A stretch of 51,265 nt of DNA, taken from NCBI GenBank assembly GCA_022566215.1, contig JADFJJ010000010.1:1-51265 (forward strand). The letters are read 5' to 3'. This DNA comes from Pseudomonadota bacterium. Lineage in GTDB: Bacteria > Pseudomonadota > Alphaproteobacteria > Sphingomonadales > SMXR01. The notes beneath the pieces are model-generated. The model was not told where the DNA came from, ran no database searches, and was given only the letters and a program-made list of their open reading frames with translations. Of this stretch, positions 7,393 through 16,206 are shown piece by piece; the first letter of the stretch is position 1, and each line of letters opens with the position of its first letter. The position numbers and the translations under genes are program-made.

Positions 7393-9354
7393 ATGACCAA
7401 AACCGCCCCCAAACCGGAATTATCCACCCTCCTGGAAGAGGGTCTTGGCCATATTGCCGACGGCCGGCGGGATAAGGCTGGCCAGTGCTTTGAAAACATC
7501 ATAAAAGCGGGCGCCGGGGCCGGGTCTTTGAACCAGCGGGACAAACCCCTGATCGCCCAGGCCCACAACCAGCTGGGAATCGCAGCGCTGGCCGGCGGTA
7601 TGTTTCATGAGGCTTTGCGGCATTTTGAAGCAGCCCGCGAAATCACCGGGTTTGATCCCAGCCAGGAGCTCAACCGCGGCCTGGCGCTGATCAACCTGGG
7701 ACGTCTGGAGGAAGCCGAAGGGGTTCTGAGCGGGGTGCTGGAAAAAAACCCGGACGGCTATCAGGCTGCCTTCCACCTGGGGAAGATATACCTGAAACAG
7801 GGCCGGGCGGAAAAAGCGGCGCTCTATCTGGAGCAGGCGGCCAAGGCCGCGCCGCCGCGGGTAGAGGCCTTTCTGGAACTTGGCATGAGCCTGGAGCTCA
7901 GTGGCAAAAAACCCGAAGCGGCAAAGCAGTTTGAGACCGTGCGCGAGATGAGTCCCGATCTGTACCAGGATTACTATAAAAAGGCCGAAGGCCTGAAAGA
8001 AAACCATCACTACCCGGATGCTTATGAGGCTTTGATCCGCGCCAGCAAAATCCTCCCCGATAATCCCATCCCGCACCATATGGTGGCGATTTTTTTCCAG
8101 GACCTGGGGGAAAAAGACCAGGCGGAGGAATTTTTGAAAAAATCTCTGGCGTTGCACCCAACCCCGGAAAGCTATGGCCAGCTGGCCTCCCTCTATGAGA
8201 AATCCAACGCCCTGAACAATGCCTGGGCGACCGCCAATACCGGCCTGCAATTGTTTCCCGACGATGCCTATTTGCAGCTGACCCTGGCCAAGTGCGAACG
8301 CCGCGCGAAGAAATTCGGCCAGGCGCTGGAACGCCTTCAAGGGCTGGAAGGGAAAACCAGTGACAGGATCGTAAGGACCCAGATGCATTTCCTGATCGGC
8401 TTGCTTTACGACCAGCAGGACGAAATTGACAGCGCCTTCAGCTATTATTCCAAGGCCAAAAAAGAAGCCGCGGCAAACCTCGGTAAAAGCGATGCAGACA
8501 AGGAAATCTCGCTTCAGTACATCAGGGACATGAGCCAACTGGATTTATCCAAACTTCCCCGGGCCAAGCCCCCCAAAAGACCCGGCGGCCCCGCCGGGCT
8601 GGCCTTTCTGGTCGGGTTTCCGCGTTCCGGCACCACGCTTTTGAACCAGATCCTCGACAGCCATCCCAAGCTGGTGGGGCTTGAGGAAAAGCCCACCATC
8701 CCGGGACCGGCCGCTTTGCTGCAGCAAATGGCGGCGGGCTACCCCAAGGCGCTGGAAGGCCTGAGTGAAGACCTGGCCGAAAATTTGCGGGAGGCCTATT
8801 ATCAGCGCATTGACAGCTTTGCCGACTATGATGAAAACAGCATCGTGATTGACAAACTGCCGCTCAACCTGATCCACCTTCCCCTGATCTGGGCGATGTT
8901 CCCGGAGGCCAAGATCATCATGGCGCTTCGTCATCCGCTGGGATGCTCTTTAAGCTGTTTTATGCATAACTTCCGGCTCAACAATGCCATGGCCAATATG
9001 TTCACGCTGGAAGACATTACCTCGTTTTATGCCAGGGTCATGGACCTGTGGCGGCATTTCACATCCACCCGGGAATTTCCTCACCATCTCATCAAATACG
9101 AAGACCTGGTCACCGATATCCGGGGCGAAGCGGAGAAAATTTGCTCATTTCTGGGGGTAGAATGGTCTGATGAAATGCTGAAATACGCCCAGCACGCCCG
9201 GGCCAAGGGCCTGATCAACACCCCCAGCTATCACCAGGTTATTCAGCCCCTTTATTCAGACTCACTTGAACGCTGGCGCCGCTATGAAAAATATCTGGAG
9301 CCTTACAAGGAGCGGCTGGCGCCCTATTGTGATATGTTTGGCTACCGGCTTTAA
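7393..9354 (+). CDS. TPR-sulfotransferase fusion protein 2
   Basis: Second paralogue of the array, 653 residues from the ATG at 7393 (an upstream in-frame ATG at 7357 would add 12 residues). TPR units fill about residues 15-340; the sulfotransferase domain follows, with an intact FLVGFPRSGTTLLNQIL loop (F409-T415), DKLPLNLIHLPLI, MALRHPLGCSLSCFMHNF and the C-terminal INTPSYHQVIQPLY signature. It shares with paralogues 1, 3 and 4 a CERR or LERR motif in the last TPR unit. The gap to paralogue 1 is 75 bases without an obvious terminator, so it is probably in the same transcript. A soluble, PAPS-using enzyme is expected; the target is unknown. Confidence 0.88.
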   Translation: MTKTAPKPELSTLLEEGLGHIADGRRDKAGQCFENIIKAGAGAGSLNQRDKPLIAQAHNQLGIAALAGGMFHEALRHFEAAREITGFDPSQELNRGLALINLGRLEEAEGVLSGVLEKNPDGYQAAFHLGKIYLKQGRAEKAALYLEQAAKAAPPRVEAFLELGMSLELSGKKPEAAKQFETVREMSPDLYQDYYKKAEGLKENHHYPDAYEALIRASKILPDNPIPHHMVAIFFQDLGEKDQAEEFLKKSLALHPTPESYGQLASLYEKSNALNNAWATANTGLQLFPDDAYLQLTLAKCERRAKKFGQALERLQGLEGKTSDRIVRTQMHFLIGLLYDQQDEIDSAFSYYSKAKKEAAANLGKSDADKEISLQYIRDMSQLDLSKLPRAKPPKRPGGPAGLAFLVGFPRSGTTLLNQILDSHPKLVGLEEKPTIPGPAALLQQMAAGYPKALEGLSEDLAENLREAYYQRIDSFADYDENSIVIDKLPLNLIHLPLIWAMFPEAKIIMALRHPLGCSLSCFMHNFRLNNAMANMFTLEDITSFYARVMDLWRHFTSTREFPHHLIKYEDLVTDIRGEAEKICSFLGVEWSDEMLKYAQHARAKGLINTPSYHQVIQPLYSDSLERWRRYEKYLEPYKERLAPYCDMFGYRL

Positions 9355-9367
9355 GGGTTCCTGAATT

Positions 9368-11020
9368 ATGATCCAGTCATCTGATGAAACACCGGCCGCC
9401 CTGCTCAACAGGGGAATTGAAATGGGCGAGAAGGGCGAGCTGGACAAAGCGGCGGAGCTTATGACGGCGGCCGCCAAGGACCAGAACTATGATTTTCTGA
9501 TCCGGGCCGGAGCTGCCCTGGAAGGCATCAAACGGTTCGGTAAAGCCCAGAAAATTTACAGCCGGGCAATGAAACTGAAGCCCGGAAATTTTCTTACCTA
9601 TTCAAGGCTGGGGGCGCTGTTTGCCGAGCTGGAGGATTTTCCGCTGGCGGTTAAGAACCTGGAAAAGGCGGTCGAGTTGAATCCCGGGGAAGGGGACCTT
9701 TACTATAATCTGGCGCTTGTTTATCAATCGCTCTCGGAAAATGACAAGGCCATCAAGGCGCTTGAGGCGGCCCTGGAGAAAGGCGCCCGGGCCTTTACGG
9801 TGTATGGGACGCTGGCCAGGATATACGAGCAGTCCAACCAGATCGGCAAACTGGAAGAGGTTCTGGAGGCCGGCCTGAAAGAATGTCCGGACGACCCGTT
9901 CCTGAATTTCAATTCCGCGGTTCTGGAGCGCCGCCGTGACAATCCCGAAAAAGCCTTGCAACGGCTTGAAGCCTGTCTTAATTCCGCAACATTGAAAAAA
10001 CCCGGGGAAGAATTCCAGGAGCTCGAGGATATGGAACTGCTGGCCAGTTTTGAGCTTGGCCGCAACTACGACAAATTGGGCGAATATGACAAGGCCTTCG
10101 GCCATTTTGCCAAAGCCAACCGGCTGGCCGCAAAAATCCCCTCCCGCAACCCGCCCCGGAAAGAACAAGCCCTCGCCAATATCACCGGGCTGCGCCAGCT
10201 GGATTATACCAACTGGCAGAACCTGACCGCCGACCCGCTGGAAAATTCAAATCTGACCCCGGTCTTCCTGGTCGGTTTTCCACGCTCTGGAACCACCCTT
10301 TTGCACCAGATCCTGGATGGCCATTCTAACCTGGAAGCGCTGGAGGAGCAGCCCCTGCTGGCGGCTTTAACCGAGTACATCAGCACCCAGAAGGGCGGTT
10401 TTCCCGCCGGCTTGAAGGATCTGGACAAGGCCGGCCTGAACCAACTTCGTGACAGCTATATGAAGGGATTAAATAACCTGCAAACCAAACCGGGGAAGAT
10501 CAGGATGGTCGACAAGCTGCCGATGAATATTATCAAGGCGCCGCTGATCGTGAAACTTTTCCCGGAGGCGAAATTTATCCTGGCGCTGCGCCATCCGTGC
10601 GATTGCACACTGAGCTGCTTCATGCAGAATTTCGACCTCAATCACGCGATGATGAATTTCCTCAGCCTTGAAGACGCCACCCATTATTACCGCGAGACCT
10701 TTTCGCTGTGGCTCAAATACCGCCGTGAAATGGATCTCGATGTCCACATGGTCCGTTACGAGGACGTGGTGGAGAACCTTGAGCGGGAAGCCCGCGCGGT
10801 TATATCGTTCCTGGGGATGGAATGGCAGGACCAGGTTTTGGATTACCGCCAGCAGGCCAGGGAAAAAAAGCGCATCAACACCCCCAGCTATCACCAGGTC
10901 ATCAAACCGATTTACCAGCACGCCAGGGGCCGCTGGCAGCGCTATCAAAAGCATCTGGACCCGTTCCTGGAAAGACTTGCCCCCTACATTGAGGAATTTG
11001 GCTATGGCGATCAGGATTAG
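9368..11020 (+). CDS. TPR-sulfotransferase fusion protein 3
   Basis: Third and shortest paralogue, 550 residues, with fewer TPR units (about residues 10-250) before the sulfotransferase domain. The PAPS loop is intact (FLVGFPRSGTTLLHQIL, F304-T310), as are DKLPMNIIKAPLI, LALRHPCDCTLSCFMQNF and INTPSYHQVIKPIY. It begins 13 bases after paralogue 2. Compared with the first two, the acceptor-side residues between these motifs differ more, which could mean a different substrate. The protein has no signal peptide and should act in the cytoplasm. Confidence 0.88.
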   Translation: MIQSSDETPAALLNRGIEMGEKGELDKAAELMTAAAKDQNYDFLIRAGAALEGIKRFGKAQKIYSRAMKLKPGNFLTYSRLGALFAELEDFPLAVKNLEKAVELNPGEGDLYYNLALVYQSLSENDKAIKALEAALEKGARAFTVYGTLARIYEQSNQIGKLEEVLEAGLKECPDDPFLNFNSAVLERRRDNPEKALQRLEACLNSATLKKPGEEFQELEDMELLASFELGRNYDKLGEYDKAFGHFAKANRLAAKIPSRNPPRKEQALANITGLRQLDYTNWQNLTADPLENSNLTPVFLVGFPRSGTTLLHQILDGHSNLEALEEQPLLAALTEYISTQKGGFPAGLKDLDKAGLNQLRDSYMKGLNNLQTKPGKIRMVDKLPMNIIKAPLIVKLFPEAKFILALRHPCDCTLSCFMQNFDLNHAMMNFLSLEDATHYYRETFSLWLKYRREMDLDVHMVRYEDVVENLEREARAVISFLGMEWQDQVLDYRQQAREKKRINTPSYHQVIKPIYQHARGRWQRYQKHLDPFLERLAPYIEEFGYGDQD

Positions 11021-11075
11021 GGATTGAATTTTTCTTGTATGCAGGGCAAGAGAAGGCGCACATCAGGGAGAATAA

Positions 11076-13052
11076 ATGAACAACCAGACCAACATAAAGA
11101 GCGTGGTCCAGCTTCTCAACCAGGCGGTTTCCCACCACCAGGCCGGCGAGAAGAAGGAGGCCGAGGCGAAATACAATGAAACCCTCTCGCACGAACCGGA
11201 CTTCCGGGCGCTGCTGGCCAGCAACCAGCAAGCGGTCCGGGAAAGCCAAACTCTGCTCAGGACTGTTTTCTCCCAGGCCTACAACAATCTCGGGGTTTTC
11301 CGGGAAGAGGAAAAAAACTACGGCCAAGCGATCAGCAGTTTCCGCCATGCCCTGGATCATGCCCCCGGCAGCGTTGAGGCCCACACCAATCTGGCGCGGG
11401 TTTTCCGCAAACGGCGCAACCTTGAAAAAGCTCTCGCCTCAGCCCGGGCGGCGTTAGAGCTGAAACCCGAATACATCCCCGCAATCATACAACTGAGCAA
11501 GATTTGCTATGCCCTGAGGCGTCCCGATGAGGCGATCGAGGCGGTGATGAAAGTCACCCCGTGGCTGGAAAAACACACCCGCCTGAACATTGAGTACGGA
11601 CGCTTGCTGGAAAAAACCGGACAGCTGGTAGAAGCCAGGGAAAGGTTCCACAAGGCGCTCAGCCTGGAGCCCGGCCATATCCTCGCTCTCTTAAGTCTCG
11701 GCGGCGTCAATTTCAAGCTCGACAAATACGGCGAGGCGCTGGAAAATTACCAGGCGATCCTGAAGATTGACCCGGAAAACATCCTGGCGACCACCAACGT
11801 CGGCTTTATCATGCAAAGGATGGGGCAGTTTGGCGAGGCCATGAACGCTTACAAGGCCTCGCTTTCCCTTGATCCCGGCCATCTGGAAACCCTGAGCCTT
11901 TACGGCTCGCTGTTAGAGATGACCGGCAAGTATGATCAAGGCCTGGCCATTTCCCAACAGGTTCTAGCGATGCCCAAGCTGGAGGACCGGCCCTATTACA
12001 CCGCGCACATAACCAAGGCCAGATGCGAACGTCGCCTGGGCCGCACCATCGAAGCGCTTGAAACCCTGAAAACCCTGCTGGGCGGCCCGGTCGGGGTGGC
12101 CGAAAGAAGCCGGATCTATTACGAGTTCGGCCTGGCCCATGACAGCCTTGACCAGACCGAAGAAGCGTTCCGCTATTTCAAAAAGGCCAACAGCTTGTTT
12201 CTGGAACAGGGGTCTGCCTTCGAGGCGGCAAAAAACGACCTGCCGGATTTTATCAGCACTATGCAAAAGAGCGATTTGTCGACCCTTCAGGAGAGCCCCT
12301 ACAGTTTGAAAACAGAGGGTCAGGAGGCCCCGGTTTTCATCGTCGGTTTTGTTATCGGCGGGGTCCAGGTGGTCAGCGCCTTTTTATCCCAAGTGCCGGA
12401 GTTTCAGATTCTCGAAGATTCAACCCTGATTATCGGGCTGCGGCGCAGCATCAGCAAAGACCAGCAATATCCGGAATGTCTGCTGAAAATGTCCGCGGAT
12501 GAGGCGCGCGCCTGGGCCGGGCAGTATCACAAGCTGAAGAACGGTAATTCACCCGAAACCGGAAGCGGGATTTCGATTAACACCCACCCCCTGAATTTCC
12601 TGGATTTACCCCTGATCCTGAAATTGTTCCCGGACGCCAAGGTCATATTCGCCATGATCCATCCGCTCGATGCGGTTTTGAATTGCTACATGAAGGATTT
12701 CGTCCCGAACCCGGCCACCATGAACTTTGCCGATTTTAAGGACATTTCAGAAATTTACGCCGCCAGCATGGAAGTGTGGGAAAAATACAAGTCCGAACTG
12801 TCTTTTGATTATATCGAACTGAAAGTGGAAAACCTGCTGGCCAGGCCGCGCCGGGAAATCAAAAAGGTGCTGAATTTTATCGACCCTGAAAACAAAACCG
12901 GGGCCCGGAAAGTGCTTGATAAAGCCGCCTGCGCGGAGATTGCGGGGAATTTATTTGAGCGCTATCCCAGCGGCCGCTGGATCCGCTATAAAAAGCACTT
13001 GAAGGCGGCAAGTAAACGCCTCGCCCTCACTATCAAAAAATACGGCTATTAG
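11076..13052 (+). CDS. TPR protein with degenerate sulfotransferase domain (paralogue 4)
   Basis: A 658-residue paralogue with the best-formed TPR region of the four (about residues 60-400, many canonical units such as ALNNLG/AYNNLG and LDPGHLETL). The C-terminal domain still aligns with the sulfotransferase fold, but the catalytic elements are gone: FPRSGTT has become FVIGGVQ (F425 onward), DKLPLN has become NTHPLN, LRHP has become MIHP, and the INTPSYHQV signature is lost. The frame is intact over the full length and the hydrophobic core pattern (LDLPLILKLFPDAKVIFAM) is kept, so this looks like a selected pseudoenzyme rather than a decaying gene. It follows paralogue 3 after 55 bases. A scaffold or regulatory role for the active paralogues is a guess. 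Confidence 0.82.
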   Translation: MNNQTNIKSVVQLLNQAVSHHQAGEKKEAEAKYNETLSHEPDFRALLASNQQAVRESQTLLRTVFSQAYNNLGVFREEEKNYGQAISSFRHALDHAPGSVEAHTNLARVFRKRRNLEKALASARAALELKPEYIPAIIQLSKICYALRRPDEAIEAVMKVTPWLEKHTRLNIEYGRLLEKTGQLVEARERFHKALSLEPGHILALLSLGGVNFKLDKYGEALENYQAILKIDPENILATTNVGFIMQRMGQFGEAMNAYKASLSLDPGHLETLSLYGSLLEMTGKYDQGLAISQQVLAMPKLEDRPYYTAHITKARCERRLGRTIEALETLKTLLGGPVGVAERSRIYYEFGLAHDSLDQTEEAFRYFKKANSLFLEQGSAFEAAKNDLPDFISTMQKSDLSTLQESPYSLKTEGQEAPVFIVGFVIGGVQVVSAFLSQVPEFQILEDSTLIIGLRRSISKDQQYPECLLKMSADEARAWAGQYHKLKNGNSPETGSGISINTHPLNFLDLPLILKLFPDAKVIFAMIHPLDAVLNCYMKDFVPNPATMNFADFKDISEIYAASMEVWEKYKSELSFDYIELKVENLLARPRREIKKVLNFIDPENKTGARKVLDKAACAEIAGNLFERYPSGRWIRYKKHLKAASKRLALTIKKYGY

Positions 13053-13066
13053 AGGGTCTTTGGGAA

Positions 13067-14563
13067 TCAGGCCGCCCAACCACCCTTTTTTTTCAATTCA
13101 TCGCCGATTTCCTTTAACGCCTGCGCCAGCACCTCGAAATCTTCGCGCCTGCTGCGGTGGTTGACGATCGCAGCTCTCAGGCAGAACCTGCCGTCCAGGG
13201 TGGTCGCCGAGGGCACCGCGATGCCCCGGTTCTGGATCTCGATCAACAGCAGCCGGTTGAGGTTATCGAGGTCGTTTTCACTCAGCCCGCCGGGATTGTA
13301 CCGGAAGGCGACGACGTTCAGGCCGACCGGGGCCAACAGCTCCAGGCTTCCGCTGCCCTCGATCAGGCTTCCCAGATATGCCGCCTGGGCGACATTTTGC
13401 TCGAACAGGGCCTTGAATTTCTCCAGCCCCTGGGTTTTCATCGAAAACCAGAACGCCAGCGCGCGGAAGCGCCGGGAATGCTCGATGCCGATATCGTTAA
13501 AGGTCATCGGTCCGTTGGAGACCCCGCCCGCCAGCGGCCGGAAATAGTTAGCTTCGAACGAGAATGCATCGCTCAAGGCCTGTGCCGATTTGACCAGCAC
13601 ACAGCCCAGCCCATAGGGCTGGTACAGCCACTTGTGCAGATCAAAGGCGATCGAATCGGCTAACGGAAGACCCTTCAGCCGGGGCCGGAGTTTGTCTGAA
13701 AAATAGGCCACCGCGCCAAACGCGCCATCGACATGGAACCACATATTGTGCGCCCTGGCGATTTCCGCCAGCTCCTCCAGCGGGTCGACCGCCCCGGTGT
13801 TGACGGTGCCGGCGTTGCCGACAATCACCATCGGCGTAAAGCCCGCGGTTTTGTCGGCTACAATTTGTTTTTTCAGCGCTTTCAGGTCGATGGTGAAATC
13901 ATCGCAGACCGGGATCGCCCGGTAGGCCTTCTTGCCGAACCCCAGCAGATCCACCGATTTGGTAATACAATAGTGCGTTTCCGTGGAGCCATAGATGGTG
14001 TAGCGCCCGGCCTTATTCGAGGACAGGCCCTCGCTCCTGACGTCGAACCCGGCCTTGGCGGTTCTGGCGGTCTGCAGCGCGGTCAGGTTGGCCATGGTGC
14101 CGCCGCTGACCAGGATGCCGCCGGCACGGGAAGGGAAATCAAACAGCTCGCGGAACCAGCCGATGACCTGCATTTCGACCCACACCGGCGCCTGGTCATG
14201 GCCGGTCAGGTTGCTGTTCATGGTCGCCGCCAGCATCTCGGCGACGATCCCCTCGGGCGTGCCGGAGCCGTTGACCCAACCCCAATGCCGGGGGTGGATA
14301 TTGCCCAGCGGGTAGGGAAAAATGTTTTGCTGGAACTCGCCGAAGACCTCTTCGACCGGTTTGCCATCTTGGGGAACCGGGGTGCTGAGCGCCTCCATTG
14401 CCGCTTTCGGCATGGGCTGCCAGGGGGGGCGGCCGCGCACCCCTTCGATATAGTCGATCGAGCGGTCCAAAGCGTCATGGGCGAAACGGCGAAAAGCTGC
14501 CCAATCCTCAGGATCGAGGGTAATTTCAAGGCCGGGTTTTGTGCCGGATGGGGCTTTGGTCAT
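13067..14563 (-). CDS. PLP-dependent group II amino-acid decarboxylase (aromatic type)
   Basis: A 498-residue PLP enzyme of the aromatic-L-amino-acid decarboxylase family. It shows the IHPRHWGWVNGSGTP substrate region, GGTMANLTALQTAR phosphate-binding motif, VGNAGTVNTGAVDPL, WFHVDGAFGA and the PLP lysine K311 in DLHKWLYQPYG. Members decarboxylate tryptophan, tyrosine, phenylalanine or related acids to amines, and some act as aldehyde synthases; the exact substrate is not readable. The ATG at 14563 is preferred over an upstream extension to 15109, since the family starts here and the extension would run antisense through the next gene. It converges on the TPR-sulfotransferase array with only 14 bases between stop codons. 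Confidence 0.87.
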   Translation of the reverse strand: MTKAPSGTKPGLEITLDPEDWAAFRRFAHDALDRSIDYIEGVRGRPPWQPMPKAAMEALSTPVPQDGKPVEEVFGEFQQNIFPYPLGNIHPRHWGWVNGSGTPEGIVAEMLAATMNSNLTGHDQAPVWVEMQVIGWFRELFDFPSRAGGILVSGGTMANLTALQTARTAKAGFDVRSEGLSSNKAGRYTIYGSTETHYCITKSVDLLGFGKKAYRAIPVCDDFTIDLKALKKQIVADKTAGFTPMVIVGNAGTVNTGAVDPLEELAEIARAHNMWFHVDGAFGAVAYFSDKLRPRLKGLPLADSIAFDLHKWLYQPYGLGCVLVKSAQALSDAFSFEANYFRPLAGGVSNGPMTFNDIGIEHSRRFRALAFWFSMKTQGLEKFKALFEQNVAQAAYLGSLIEGSGSLELLAPVGLNVVAFRYNPGGLSENDLDNLNRLLLIEIQNRGIAVPSATTLDGRFCLRAAIVNHRSRREDFEVLAQALKEIGDELKKKGGWAA

Positions 14564-14728
14564 AAAATTATTCCGCCAATTCAAAAAGCGTATGCAACAA
14601 AACATCCGCCCCGCCAAGCAAATACTGAGCTTCGGTCTGTTGTTTTCCAGCGCATTCTGAAAAATCCTGTGGATTTGGGGTTTGGAATGTGGTGATTTTA
14701 ACAGCTGATCGACAAGGGAACAACAGCA

Positions 14729-15523
14729 ATGACACTGGAGATGCGCTTTACCGCACTGGTGCTGGCCGGCGACCGGGCCAGGGATGATCCCCTGGCCGGG
14801 ACCTTTCCGGGCCGCAAAGCGCTTCTCGATATCAACGGCCGGCCGATGATCAGCTACGTTCTGGATGCGGTGGAAGGGGCGCAGGCGGTGAGCGACGTTT
14901 ATGTGGTCGCCAACCAGGTCAAGGATATCGAACAGGGCCTGATCAAGTGCGGGCGCGACGTCAAGCGAACCCGGTTCCTGGAGGGCGGGGTCTCGCCGGT
15001 GAACAGTGTCCTGAAAACCGTCGAAACGCTCAAACCGGCGTTTCCGGTGCTGGTGCTGACCGCCGACAACCCGCTTTTGACCCCGAAAGCGATCGATGAT
15101 TTTTGCCATCAGGCGCGGGCCGAAGAGGGGGCCGATGTCGCCTTTGCGCTGGCCGAGATGAGCCGCCTTCGGGCCGAATTCCCGGGCGGGCGCAGGACTT
15201 TCGTCAAACTGAAGGGCGAGGGCTATTCCGGCTGCAACCTTTATGCGCTGCTGAACCTGAAAGCCCTCAACGCCGCCCGCTTCTGGCTCAAGGTAGAGGC
15301 CGACCGCAAGAAAACCTTCGCCATGGTCGCCGGTTTCGGGTTCGGCACCCTGATCCGCGTCATAACCCGGACCATTACCCTGGAAGAGGCCCTGGTCAGG
15401 GCCTCGAAGGTGCTGGGCGCGGTGGTCCGCCCGGTGCTGGTGGAGGAGGTTCGGATCGCCATTGACGTCGACCGGGTGAAGCAGGCCGAGCTGGTCCGGA
15501 ATATCTTGAAAAAAGAAGCCTGA
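14729..15523 (+). CDS. MobA-like nucleotidyltransferase
   Basis: A 264-residue protein starting with FTALVLAGDRARDDPLA and KALLDINGRPMISYVL, the Rossmann-like nucleotide-binding start of NTP transferases (LAGG-R...K pattern), with a TADNPLL motif near residue 112 that supplies a metal-binding Asp. Such enzymes transfer a nucleotidyl group to sugars, polyols or cofactors. The gene starts 165 bases from the divergent decarboxylase and is followed after 5 bases by a HAD phosphatase, which suggests a joint small-molecule pathway, for example attaching a head group to a phosphorylated alcohol. The substrate is unknown. Confidence 0.75.
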   Translation: MTLEMRFTALVLAGDRARDDPLAGTFPGRKALLDINGRPMISYVLDAVEGAQAVSDVYVVANQVKDIEQGLIKCGRDVKRTRFLEGGVSPVNSVLKTVETLKPAFPVLVLTADNPLLTPKAIDDFCHQARAEEGADVAFALAEMSRLRAEFPGGRRTFVKLKGEGYSGCNLYALLNLKALNAARFWLKVEADRKKTFAMVAGFGFGTLIRVITRTITLEEALVRASKVLGAVVRPVLVEEVRIAIDVDRVKQAELVRNILKKEA

Positions 15524-15528
15524 ACATC

Positions 15529-16197
15529 ATGGCCAAAGGCAAAAAACCCGAAACGATCGTTATTTTCGACCTTGACCGGACGCTCACCAGGAGCGGTACC
15601 TTTACCCCTTACCTGTTGAACCTGGCGGGCGAGGAACCGGCCAAGTACCTGTACGTCTTCGCGGTGCTGTTTCGGATGGCGCTTTATGTGCTGGGGGTGA
15701 TCTCGCGGAAACAACTGAAGGAATATATGCTCCACGCCTTCATGGCCGGGATGAGCCGGAGCGAGGCGGACAAACAGTCAAAGGATTTTTATAACAAGCT
15801 GTTCAGAAAAGGGTTTCACCAGGACGGCCTGGCGGCCCTGGAAGCGCACCGGAAAAAGGGCCACTTGGTCGGGGTCGCCACCGCGGCGATGGATTTTTAT
15901 GTCGAGCGGATCGTCAAGGAACTGGGCCTCGATTTCATGATCGCCACCACTTCGGTATGGGAGAAAAGGGTGCTTATCCCGGTCATCAAGGGCGAGAACT
16001 GCTATGGCGCCGAGAAGGCCCGGCGGGTCCGGGAATTCCTGGCGGCAAGGAAATACGGCGAGGTGTGGTTCTATTCCGACCATCACAGCGATGCGCCGGC
16101 CTTCCGGCTGGCCGATATAAAGGTTGCGGTCAACCCGACACATAAGCTAAAAAAGCTGGCCCGGGCCGGGGGCTTTCAAATCGAACACTGGAGATAG
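15529..16197 (+). CDS. HAD-IB family phosphatase (SerB-like)
   Basis: A 222-residue HAD hydrolase. Motif I is IVIFDLDRTLTR (DxDxT with the nucleophilic Asp), motif II is the VGVATAA stretch, motif III Lys is in YGAEKARRVREF, and motif IV is YSDHHSDAPAF. The helical cap between residues 30 and 100 is the C1-type cap of the phosphoserine phosphatase subgroup. Family members remove phosphate from serine-phosphate or other small alcohol phosphates. It lies 5 bases after the nucleotidyltransferase gene and 9 bases before the M14 carboxypeptidase gene, so the three form one transcript. Confidence 0.82.
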   Translation: MAKGKKPETIVIFDLDRTLTRSGTFTPYLLNLAGEEPAKYLYVFAVLFRMALYVLGVISRKQLKEYMLHAFMAGMSRSEADKQSKDFYNKLFRKGFHQDGLAALEAHRKKGHLVGVATAAMDFYVERIVKELGLDFMIATTSVWEKRVLIPVIKGENCYGAEKARRVREFLAARKYGEVWFYSDHHSDAPAFRLADIKVAVNPTHKLKKLARAGGFQIEHWR

Positions 16198-16206
16198 GGG
16201 ATCGCC

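Noticed and set aside
7420-8538. Minus-strand frame of 372 codons inside the second TPR-sulfotransferase gene
   Set aside because: Antisense shadow of repeated TPR coding sequence; no start context and no domain pattern.
14564-15109. N-terminal extension of the decarboxylase frame to 15109
   Set aside because: The extension is antisense to the nucleotidyltransferase gene and has no similarity to the decarboxylase family, which starts near 14563.
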